From assembly GCA_947846985.1 (NCBI GenBank), contig CANTUZ010000001.1, forward strand, positions 2,976,001 through 3,040,000: a stretch of DNA of 64,000 bases, written 5' to 3'. A program made the position numbers and the translations under genes. Below, in pieces: positions 24,601 to 36,600 of this stretch (positions are counted from its first letter, which is position 1; each line of letters begins with the position of its first letter). Under the pieces are notes generated by a model. That model saw nothing but the letters and a program-made list of their open reading frames with translations. It was not told where the DNA came from and searched no databases. The stretch is from Fratercula arctica. Lineage: Eukaryota > Chordata > Aves > Charadriiformes > Alcidae.

Positions 24601-27600
24601 CTCCGCAAAAGGACTGCAGAAAACAAAAAAAATATAATAAAAAGGGCTGTCATAACCAAGCAGTCACATAATATTATTTCCTTAAAACATTTTCTCAGTC
24701 TTCCACCCTTTAGCTCAAGGACTTTCTAAGCCAGAACGTAGGATTTAACAGCTCCTGCTGAATGCATCTGCTACCTTTTGTCGCTACAAGAGCGTGGAAA
24801 AGAACTTGGCATCCCCAACATCCCGCAGCAAGGAGCTCCCCAGGCGAACCGCAGGGTGTGAAGACCTCCCTGCTCCCTGCTCATTTCACTGGAAACCCCC
24901 TGGTTAGCCGAAGGAAATCCTGTCCCGCCTACCCCTGCCACTCCTGCTTTTATACTCTGTTACATCCCCCATCTGCCACCCTTTTTTCCCACCTAAAAAC
25001 CGCAAACGTGTTGGCTTCCTTGCATGGAAGGCATTTAATTTCACACCGCCGAGCACGAGCTGGTTTGTTCCTAGCAGGGTGGAAGAGAAGCATCGTAAAT
25101 ATTGCTTCTGTCACCCTGTGTGCTGCTCTCACGAGGAGCTGAGCTGAGCTTTTCATCTGAGCACACCCAGCTGGATGCTCCCACGGACCGCTCCCTCGCC
25201 CAAATCCCCATCCAGAACTGGAGCACAAGGCGAACGAGATGTGGGGAGATGGACAGGGTGGGGCACCCAGCACCCTGGGCTGTATTTGTGTGTAGATCGA
25301 GTTCGTTCAACCCTGGAGGATTAGTCATTCTGGGAAGATTAAATGCAGCTCCTAATCCCCCCGGATCCCGGCAGCAAATTTAGCATGGCCAAGCACCGGT
25401 GTTTGGAGGCAGGAAGAGCTGCCTGCTATTTTATTTTAGGAAGTGGCTTTAAATGCCACCTTTAAAGCATCCCTGGGCATGTTTGCTGTCGTGGAAGCAA
25501 AGAGAGGTTGGGATGAGCATCTGTTTTCTGGGGATCTGGGCAGTGTGAATTTGCATTTTGCTGCAGTGAGTGTCCGACATGTGGGAGCGTGCCGGCTCTG
25601 AGCCGTGCCTCCGCAGAGCGTGTGAGGAGCACCCTCTGCCGATACCACCCTTGCACGATTGCCGCTTCGCTGCTTGGGTTATTCTCCTTGCAGCTAACTG
25701 AATTTTACTCAGGGGTTTGGGAGTTATAGGGTCAGGCAGGACCTGAATGAGTTTGGGTGATTTTGAAAGGGGAATGAGAAAAAAAAGCCACTGAGAATCC
25801 AAGGGGGAGCCCAGCGCATTGCCCAGGAAAGTTATTTCTGCTTCACCTCCCTGTATTTTAACCCTGTTCTAGTCCTTTTTTATAGACCTTCACAAGAGGC
25901 CTGCAATACATGGCTGAGCTCAGCTGGGTCTTAAAAGTGGGGAAAATATACCAAAAAGTGCAAAGTGCATCTGTTTGGGGCAGGCTACGATTGAACAGGT
26001 ACCCAGTGATGGCTGCTGTGTGTTGATGTTGCCTCCAGAGAGATTTTTGGATACCTTGGACTGCTCTACATATGCTGTGTTCAATAAGAAGTCAATCATA
26101 GAATAACAGAATGGTTTCGGTTGGAAGGGACCTTAAAGATCATCCAGTTCCAACCCCCTGCCCTGGGCAGGGACACCTCCCTCTAGACCAGGTTGCTCCA
26201 AGCCCCGTCCAACCTGGCCTTGAACCCCTCCAGGGATGGGGCAGCCACAGCTTCTCTGGGCAACTTGGGCCAGTGCCTCATCATCTGTCTGCTGCTGCCA
26301 GGTTTCTGCCCAAACCCTTATCTCCATTCTTGCAGTCCCTTCCCCATCATTTATCAGCGTGGCATCTTTATTAGGAAGAATGCACCCAGCATTACAGTAA
26401 AAACAAATTTCTCCATCACATGGCCAAGAAAATGCACATCTTCACTGCTGCTTCTCCCCTGCCCCGTCGCATCCTGCCAGCGTAGGGCTGTTGTCAACAA
26501 CATCCCTCATACAAACAAGGTGCTGAGGAACACCACGGACATGCAGAAGGTGAGGACACCAGTGAAATGGGGAAAGCGTAAGTTTGACATGATCCATCTC
26601 TACCTCAAACAGAAGTCACCATCTCTCTTGCTGACTATAACTTGGGGCTGTCTTAGACAAGACATTTCAGTTTTAGATCACACAACCTGGGTTATGAGTT
26701 AAAACTAGCAGCAGGAAGCTAAAATTAAGGTCTTAGAGGGACAAATCTTGTCTTCAGGTGTTGTCATTATTCAGAGCAACCCCAGCAGATACCATCTCAC
26801 CAGCTTTATTCAGGGCAGCCTGAAAAGTGCCTGCTGTGTGGAGAAGGTTCCTGTGGTCTTCACTGCACTGTTTTTCCCTTCTGAAGTGTCACAGGACATT
26901 TCTTACCAGCCTCGAGGTTATCTAAGTGCCAGTTGGACCTTATTGTCTATAGTAACTGGCAGAGTCCCAATGTCTGTCACTGTGCTTGGGGACTTGCTGC
27001 CTTTATTGTTATTCTGGTAGAGTAAGTAAAATGAGTTGACCCCTAGGAGCTGTGATTTGGGATGTTTCCATCCCATAACTCATTCATCCTCATAATTGCG
27101 TAAACCACGACGGGGGTTATTTGAGTGTGCTGCGGTGCTGGGGAAGTACAAGGCGTTACAGAGAGGGGACGAGGGGACAGCCCAAGTTCATGTGAACCAA
27201 ACCCTGCCAGGAATGCTTTCTCTTTTTTCATAGAAGAGTGGTATTATTTGTAACTGGGGATTTTGTGTCATGGCCCATGACGTTAAAGATAATTTCTGAT
27301 TTCCACCAGTCTTGGCTGTTCACTTTGCTTCCTTGTGTTGGCTGGAGGAGAGAAGAGGGATTGTTAGGGCAAAAGCAAGACAGCCAAATGGCCCAAAGCC
27401 ACCTCTCTCTCCTTTGCTGAGGAACTTCTCTGTCCCATGTCTTGGCCCTCTCTTCTCTGCCCTCGGGTGACCTTAAGTAAGAGAGAGGCCACTGCTGAAG
27501 TCAGGTCCACCAGAGGACTGTGTCCCACCATCTGCACTGCCAACATGCTAAGCCACTGGATAAGGGAGGTCCCACAGGACCCCAAAAGCAGCATCATACA

Positions 27601-30600
27601 AGAACAAGAGAAGCCTTGGGCATTTTGGAGTTGCTATCCTTCTCCAGCTTCTGGAGTGAGGGTGATGAAGTCCCATCTTAACTCAGTGCAAACCCATCTG
27701 GTTGGTCAGACTCCCCGATACTTGCTGCAGACACAGATCTGACCTGACATTGTGGCACCTGAAGAAAATGAAAGCCCTCTTTCTCCATCTGTCCTTCTCA
27801 GATTCACACCATTGCTGGGACCTAAAACCCATCTTCCTCAGCAGCTGTTGTCAGATATTTGCTCTTCCTTTGGTCTCCCATCAGACACCCTTGGGTGGGC
27901 TACCCACTTCTCTTTGCCATGGCACAATTTCTCCTTCCTTGGATCTGGCTGGCTTTCTGGATTTCTCTGCTGGGTTTTACCCCGCAGAGAATCTGGCTGT
28001 ATGTTTTATCCTGCTAGAGATGCTCTTTGGAGGTGCCTGGGTGGGCAGCAAGAGACCTGAGGATTTGCTTAGGACAAAGTTGAAGGGAGGTTTGGCCTGC
28101 TTAAGAGCAGATTAATGAACATAACATCCTGGGAAACAGAGTTTGGGGACAGGGAAGGATAGAAATACAATAGCAATTCAATTTGGGAGACTTTAAATGA
28201 AGAAGGCACAAGCTTGCTGACCAGCTTTCCTGACCACATCCCACTCTGCTCTGCGAAAGGCTGTGGGGGTGATGCCACGCTACTCCCTGTCTCCCATCAT
28301 ATGTTCATCCATCCCTAAGGATGCAATGTCATGGCATGTCGGTGCTCTCCCTGACTGCATGTCCCCCGGCACAGCAAGCACCATGCAGTGCTCATACTCA
28401 TCTCAACTTGACTTGATCTAATTCCTCACTTAATGACTTTTTAATCCCTCCAGCACTGCTGGCTGGGGGCCTGGGTGTCACTTCATCTCCAGGGCGTGCT
28501 GGAGCACCCAGCCCTCCAACCCTTTGGATTTGTGGAGAATTTTACTTACCTCAAGCATTAGCGCACCAGTCTTACACAGGGAATCACCTGTCCTCCCTCT
28601 TCCCATGATTTGGGACAGGACAATCCAGGGACTGTATGGGACAACCAGGAAACCCCAGCCACATCTCGAGAGGGGAATTAAAGCAGCTTTGTTAAACCGC
28701 TGATACAGTCACTCAGAAGCCCTAATTCCAATTAGCTTAATTCCACTCCAAAATGAATTTAAAAAAAAAAAAAAAGCAAAACAAAACAAATACCAAACAA
28801 AGGCCACTTTAATTCCAGCTAAGAGCATATACTTGGGATGTTAATGCAGTTTAACTAATCCAGTTTAAAATTAATTTGGATTAATTTGCTTGAGATCCTT
28901 GCCGGTACATGGGCTCTTATCAGAGCTCCTGAAAGTCTGCACATTTCCCTAGCGCGGCTGGCAGTGCATGGAGCAGGTCTCACCACATCTCTGCAGGAGC
29001 TGGGGAAACTGGAGCAGGGTTTCACCCGTGTCTTGGACCCACAGGTGAGTAGACAGGGTAAAAGGGGGTTTCTGCTACAGAGCAATGACTGTGAGCAGTG
29101 AACAACTGCAGCTATCAAAATATTTCTCCATGAAGGAGAAGCATAAAGCATACCTCATCCTTCAAAACACAAATTTCAGTTCATTGATTGGGAAGACCAC
29201 GATCACCCGAGATCTGGGATCTGGAAGGCTTCATAACACCTTTGACAAAGGGTCATTACCACTGTCAGCAGCCAAGAATCAAGCCAGCACCCCAACCATG
29301 CCAAGGAGAAGCTCAGGGAAGCCATCAAACACATGGCACAGTTTGGAGAGCACAACGCTGAGCTGATAACAGCTCTTTGCCTTTGGACCATAGGTCAGAC
29401 ACATTAATTTGGCATCCCTCAGACCTCTGAGATGAGGAACTGCTCTCGTCAGAGAAAACTTCAAGTCAAGCACTTGTCTCACTTAGATATTTACGCACAG
29501 ACCGGCTCGGCTGGACCCTTAAGTCCTTTGACAATGATTAAAGGTTCAACTCACCCAGAAAGACCAGAGCAGCAGATGTGGAAATGACAAGGCAGGAAGG
29601 AGGAGAGTCCCACCCCTCTGCACCTCAACCCCAGCCCCGTTAAAGCAGTCGGGGCTGGAGCGTACGCGAGAGCTGGGCCATGCGGTTGGGTCAGGTATTA
29701 ACTTTCCTGGAGGCTTGGAAACAGGCTGTTGTACAGAGATTGACCTCTGGCAGGAGGAGGGGGAAGAAGTGAATAAACAGTGGGAACAATCCAGATGGGA
29801 GGATCGAGTTTCTGTGTTAAAGAGTTTCCAGAAGGAGTAGGGTGGTTTAGAGTCCAGGGGCATAAGAGACTTTGCCCAAGTGGCGCCTCTGCTACAGATT
29901 TCCTTCTCGGCCTTGTACAAGCTCTTTGGTTTCTCTGTAAGTTCTGGCCAAATCATCCAAATGTGAACAGACACTGTGACAAAATGGGGACCTTCTCTCT
30001 CCTGCTTTGCTCAGTCTACAAAGCTGAAAAAGTCAAATAATTCAACTAAGTCACTCCGTTCCCTTTCACTTGGGGTGAGCACCGAGGCAGCAGCTGGATA
30101 TCTCCTAGGGAGGGTTTTTAAGGATGTGTGGTGTCTTAGCACAGGTGAAATCTCCTCTTGAAGCAGTTTGCATGGCTCAGCAGATAACCTGAATTCGGCT
30201 CTTCATTAGCAAGGAGGATGGGGTGACCTTGGGGATCCAGCCAGGCTGTCACCCGCCCTGCTTCTTGCCACCCTGCACACACACACAGATGGAGAGTTAG
30301 CGGTTTCCACCACACCCGAGCATCTCGCCTCCCTGCTTATAAATCACGCAGAGATGAAAGGCTGTTTGGAACCGAAGATGAATGCAGGAAACATTGATGC
30401 AAGCTGAAATAACTCAAAAAATGAGCAAATGGTGGCAGGGGCCCTGGGCACTTAGTGATTCAGCCATCTGCCCCTCTTCCTGCCTAGGCACCTCCGCACC
30501 CGGGCAGCGGTGGGACTCTTGTTTGCCCGTTCCCCTCATTAGGAACAGGCGCTTGAATGGGCACATGTGTACAGTCAACAGTGCCTTAGGACAGATGGAA

Positions 30601-33600
30601 AATTAGCTGCGATGTAAGAAAGTAAAATACACCCTCGTGATTAACCTGTGGTTCTGGCCGCTTCTAGGAAAACACATGCACCATTAGCTACTCCCCAAGC
30701 GTGGATGGGACCGGGGTACTTGGAGGGGTGACAAGCTAAACCGCACAGGGCTTTGGTTCTTCTTGAGCACAAGCGCCTTTGAGCTGTTTGGAAATTTATG
30801 GTGGCTCTGTCATGGCTACCCTTGGAAAGGTTCGTCCTTCCCTGGTGCTGTGAGCATCCTCGGCACCCACAGAAAAGGTGCAAAGGCATCAGCATTCAGT
30901 TTTGACTGCTTCTGCCTGGGTTACGCATGTGCTGGCTCATGTTGGCATGGCAGGGTCTTCTCGGTGGCATAGTTGGAGGGTGGGTTTGTCACACCAGCCC
31001 CTCTCCTCCAGGCAATCCGTAGCGCGTGTAACCCACAGAGACCAAACCCCGGTTGTCCCTTAACTCCCTTTAATCTTCCTCTCTTCTGCTGTGGGACCCT
31101 TTCTCCCATGTAGCGTCTCCCAGGCTCCAAACCCATTTTCATATTGTCTGAGTATTTCAGCTAGCTGCTCAGCCGACTCTCAAGGACTTGGCCATGTGCT
31201 GCACCGTTATCTGCAAGCCATGCTGTCCATCTCTAAAGGCTGGGCATGGGCATTCCCCATTCCCTCCTCCCAGTAAAATTGCAGCAATCTCGTGCAGGCG
31301 TCCATGGCTCTTTGATGGATTTATGGATTACCTGGGCACCTAACACAGGCACAAGCAGCTGGGTTCTTGCAGGCTTTCCCCAGGGGAAAGAAAACAGAAC
31401 CAGAGAGTCACAGAATCACAGAATGGCAGGGTTGGAAGGAACCTATGGAGACCATCCAGTCCAACCCCCTGCCAGAGCAGGGTCACCCAGAGCAGATTGC
31501 ACAGGAATGCATCCAGAAGCTTTTTGAATCTCGCCAGAGAAGGACACCCCACACCCTCTTTGGGCAGCCTGCATCAGTGCACTGGCACCCTCAAAGGACA
31601 GAATTTTTTCCTCATGTTCAGATGGAATTTCCCATGTTCCAGTTTGTGCCTGTTGCCCCTTGTCCTGTCACTGGGCACCACTGAGAAGAATCTGGCCCCA
31701 TCCTCTTGCCACCTGCCCTTTAGATATTGATAAGCATTGATGAGATCCCCTCTCAGTCTGCTCCTCTCCAGCTGAACAGCCCCAGGGCTCTCAGCCTTTC
31801 CTCAGCACAGAGATGCTCCAGTCCCCTCAGCATCTTCGTGGCCTCCACTGAACTCTCTCCAATAGTTCCTTGTCTTTCTTGAACTGGGGAGCCCAGAACT
31901 GGATCCAGGACTCCAGTTATGGCCTCCCCAGGGCAGAGCAGAGGGGTAGGACAACCTCCATTGATCTGCTGGCCATGCTCTTTTTGATACACCCCAGGAG
32001 ACCATCAGCTCTGTTAGATGTCTGGGATCTGGGTCTCCTCCTACCATGTATGAAAGCATCCTTGAATCCCCTGACATGTACTTCAGGACAGGACAAGCCT
32101 TGGGTCCACAATGTTCTGTTGAGGGATGTGTCCCTGGGCCAGACAGCAGCTTTACATGGATTATTACCAGAGCGGTTCTGCACTCCCTTTGCTCTTCTGG
32201 TTGTGGGGTGGAGGGGGAGGGAAATAATCACCCTTTTCTCACTTTTTAGCTTTTTTCCCCCATATTAAAAAATGTATTGGAAGACATTTTAAACAAAGTA
32301 GGTTCCCAAGAGCATCTAGGCCGGCTGAAGGCAACATGAGGTCCAGAGGAGGGCCACGAAGATCATCAGAGGGCTGGAGCGCCTCTCCTATGAAGACCGG
32401 CTGAGAGAGTTGGGGTTGTTCAGCCTGGAGAAGAGAAGGCTCCGGGGAGACCTTATAGTGACCTTCCAGTACCTGAAGGGGGCCTACAGGAAAGCTGGGG
32501 AGGGGCTGTTTGCAAGGGCATGTAGTGACAGGATGAGGGACAATGGTTTAAACTAGAGCAGGGCAGGCTTAGATTAGACATTAGGAAGAAGTTCTTTATA
32601 ATGAGGGTGGTGAGACACTGGCCCAGGTTGCCCAGGGAGGTGGTGGAGGCCCCATCCCTGGAGACATTCAAGGTCAGGCTGGATGAGGCTCTGAGCAACT
32701 TGATCTAGTTGAAGATGTCCCTGCTGACTGCAGGGGGGTTGGACTACATGGCCTTTAGAGGTCCCTTTCAACCCAACACATTCTATGATTCTATGAGGAA
32801 CTGTTCCATTGGAAATGACATGTTGGGCCAATGGATGGGAGGAGATGGAAATACAGGCAATGAAACACATCTCAGTGAAAAATGACTGAGTTGTTCCAGT
32901 TGACCTTTGCCAACAGAAGGCATGGTGGGTGCTAGGGACCCCCTCCAGGCATCCCCTATCTGCTCGCCATAGCCAATGTTCTGCCCCCACACAAGGGGAC
33001 AGCAGTAACTCATGGCCCCTTTTTGGCTCCATCCCTGTGTCTAGCTGGTGAAGACGGCGGAGCTGGACCCTAGGCAGAACTACTTGATGGGATTTCATCC
33101 CCACGGGGTCCTGGCAGCAGGAGCCTTTATCAATTTCTGCACGGAGGCATCGGGCTTTTCCACGCTTTTCCCAGGCATCACCCCACACCTGATGATGCTC
33201 TCCCTGTGGTTTCGCATCCCCTTCTTGAGGGACTGCCTGATGAGCGGAGGTAAGCAGGGTGGGATGCATGAACACAACTACTGGAGGTGGTACTCAAAAC
33301 TCCTCTGAAGTTAAAAAATGCCCTCTTAGCTGCTATGTCTGTTGTTCAACTTCATAGAGCACCTCTGAGCTCAGGGCATTGCTGTGCCAGGTACTGTGTA
33401 GCATCAAAATATAGAGCAAATCATGAGCAGAAATGCTGAGACCAGCAGGGCAAGGTGATCCCGTATTTCTTTCTTTCCATGCAAGCAACATTCAGGCTTA
33501 AAATTGAGGTTGCCACTGAAAGGAAAAAAACTATTCTTCCGAAGCTGTTGCATGCAGGGAGAGAGGATACAAACAGCAGCTCACACCGTTGCAAAACCCG

Positions 33601-36600
33601 ATAGCAGGAAAGGAAGAAGAAATTAAAAGGAATAGGTAAAAATTAAAGGGAGAGAGGACACTGGAGAGATTTTTGGAGACTGGCAGGAGATGGTCTCCAT
33701 CTTTCACTGGTGAGCTTGGGGAACGGCCACTCCTCCATCCGAACAGGCTCATGGCGTGGGCAGGATTCAACAGACTAAACACAGGCATCCAGCTTCGTCT
33801 GAGATACCCCAGGGCGTTCATCACCCTGTTTTCCACATAAACTCTGGCTCCTGCTGCTGAAAAAATATTTACACGGAGAGTGAGGAATCATAACAGTGAG
33901 ATATGAGAGAGTTATGACCTGGGCGAAAGAAGGTTTAATCACTGTAATGTGGGAGTTTGGTGCATAGCTTATTTTCAGGTTGAATGAATCCATTTGACAA
34001 AGAGGTTTTAATTTGCAAATTATTTCAGCCCCTGAAAAAAGGATTTAAAAAAAAAAAATCAAAACAACGTTGTTTTGTCATTTCTGAATTCAAGATTTCT
34101 GACTTTTGCAAGTAAATAACATCAAGGGATCAAATTCCACATCAAATTCCACTCTAAATTAGCAGCATCCACTGAAATTCGTGTATGTTTTGACCTAAAG
34201 GAAACGTTTCACTGACTTTAGAAAGATTCAGGATTGGACACGGCTTCATTTGACAACAAACTGAAACAGATTTTTCCCTGGGGTTGAGTGCAGCTAGTTC
34301 TCAGTTTACTTTTTTCCTGATTTTCTTCTTGTTTCCCACTTCTGGGCCAGGCAGCAAAGGGATAATTGTATATTCACACAGCAGAGCTGTGCACAAATCC
34401 AGCACCGTTCAGGGGAGCTGGGCTGAGATTGCCAAAGTGTAGGAAAACTCTGAAAATAAAATGTCTAGCACCCCTCCGGAGCTGGATAATGTGGAAAAAA
34501 GGTACAGAGCAAACCACAGTCGTGTGGGTTCAACAGATGCTCAGTTTTTCTTCCTCTCTGCTCTCCAGGCCTTGTCTCTTCCAGCAAGGAGAGCGCATCC
34601 TACGTGCTGCAGAAGCGGGAGGGTGGGAACGTGCTGACCATCATTGTTGGTGGGGCACAGGAGGCACTGGATGCCCGGCCGGGATCCTACACCTTGCTGC
34701 TGAAGAACAGAAAGGGATTTGTCCGTCTGGCCATCGAGCACGGGTGATGCAGGGGATGGGGTCAAGGGGCCCTTGGGGAGGGATGCACCGGTCTGTGGCT
34801 GGTTAATGGGGTTTTCCTGCTGGTTTTGGAGATGGAGAGAAGGTGTTTTGGGGTGGGCTTTGCTAATCATGCCCCTACATTGGGTTCATCTCCCCACAGC
34901 ACCCCGCTGGTCCCCATCTTCTCCTTTGGGGAGAATGACCTCTTCAATCAAGTGAGGAACCCCAAGGGCTCCTGGCTGCGGCAGCTCCAGCACCGGCTCC
35001 AGCAGATCATGGGCATCTCCCTTCCCCTATTCCATGCGCGAGGCATCTTCCAGTACAGCTTCGGGCTGATACCCTACCGCCGACCTATCTACACTGTGGG
35101 TACGTCCTTCCTTGGCACGCCAGCATAATGCTGGCCACACTCAGCCTCTCCAAAGAGGGACCAGGTACAGTTCCTGGGTTGTGCCATCCTCCTGCCAGGC
35201 TGGAGCATCATGCCAGAGAGCAGGAGCTGTGATGGTCTAGAAACCTACTGGCAAAGGAGCATCCCCAACTGCTCCCATGCCATGTTGGTTTGGGACTCTG
35301 GCTCAGTCTTATGACAGAGCCCAGGTCATCTGGGCTCCACTGGGAAAGCTCCAGAGCAAACGTGGCCATCCCATCACCACTGTGGGATGCAGCCAACCCC
35401 GACCACAACGCAACCCGATGATATGAATCACTGCAATAGCGTTGGGTTAAACTTCTTCCAAGCCAATTTTACAAACACAAGTAGGACAACACCTGAGCAG
35501 TTTGCAAGTTTACCCAATGTCCCGTGCAGACCCAGCCACAAACCTCAACCTTTTCGCACATGAACAAGGCAAGCTGTTTTGACCAGACACCATGTCCATG
35601 GGAGACCAAATTTCAAGAAAGTCTTTGGTTTTGAAGAAGTTTTGCCTGGTTTCAACAACTCCATGCTTGGCCCACCAGTGTGGCTGATGCTCTGTGAATT
35701 AGTCTAATTAATGAGGCTGTTTGGAAAGGTCAGAGCTCATCCCATTGATTAGGTTTGACAGCCAGCAATTACTTCTAATTGTTTTACAACCTGTTTGGAT
35801 TGTCCAAATGGGTTTATGAGCTGTGCAGTATCACAAGGGCTCTTCATTAGTCCGATGAGGAGCAGCGTTACATGATGATGAAACCCTCTGCCACTTGACA
35901 AACACAATTTGAGTAAGAGACCAGAGCAAGAAAGGTATCTCATGGACTTCCCTGTTCCCTGCAGGCACCTGGTCCTGCTGCTGGTGGTTCTGGGAGATGG
36001 GAAGAGGCTTCTTCTAGTGCTGGGACTCTAGTTAACTAGATTTGCCCTTGAAAAAAGCATGATTTTCAAAAGATACATGGGTACTCTGTGCCTAATACAA
36101 ATCAAATGTTTCACAGAAGCTTTAATCTGAGCAAAGTGAAGAACTCCAATCGCTAGTGTTATTTAGATAGTCTTGGGCTCCCCCTTGCCTCAGTTTCCCC
36201 ATTTGCAATGCAGATTCCCAGGGCCATGTGGGAACAGCTTGGAAAGCCCAACCCAAATATTAGGATGATGTCATCTTTATCCACAGCACATCGGAGATGT
36301 TCGGAGCAGCTGTAGGGACTGCATTGGGATGCAGTACTTTTTACTTCAAAGAACTACACAGAGGGTCTTTGGCATTAACGAACTTTGCAGATGGGGAAAG
36401 GGTGGCAAGGAGAGATGTGACCTTGGAGACCAGCAGCAGAGCCAGGATCTGAACCTCCATCTCCCTACCTCCCTGGCTGTCCTACCTCCCAAATCCCAGG
36501 ACATTACTGGTCATATCGATCCATCCACTGCATCCTTGGTGAGGTGGACCCCTGCTCTGTGCTAAGATGTGCAAAGTGGAGGGACTTGACATTGTCTCTT

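Larger units (their letters stand above)
21989..33044 (+). other. MOGAT2: MOGAT2 intron 2 (11.1 kb)
   Basis: GT-AG phase-0 intron. It contains a MIR-like remnant near 22,920-22,985, minus-strand CR1 copies at 26,094 and 31,407, a plus-strand CR1 copy at 32,339, and an exon-like open segment at 26,481-26,549. No further supported gene. Confidence 0.85.
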
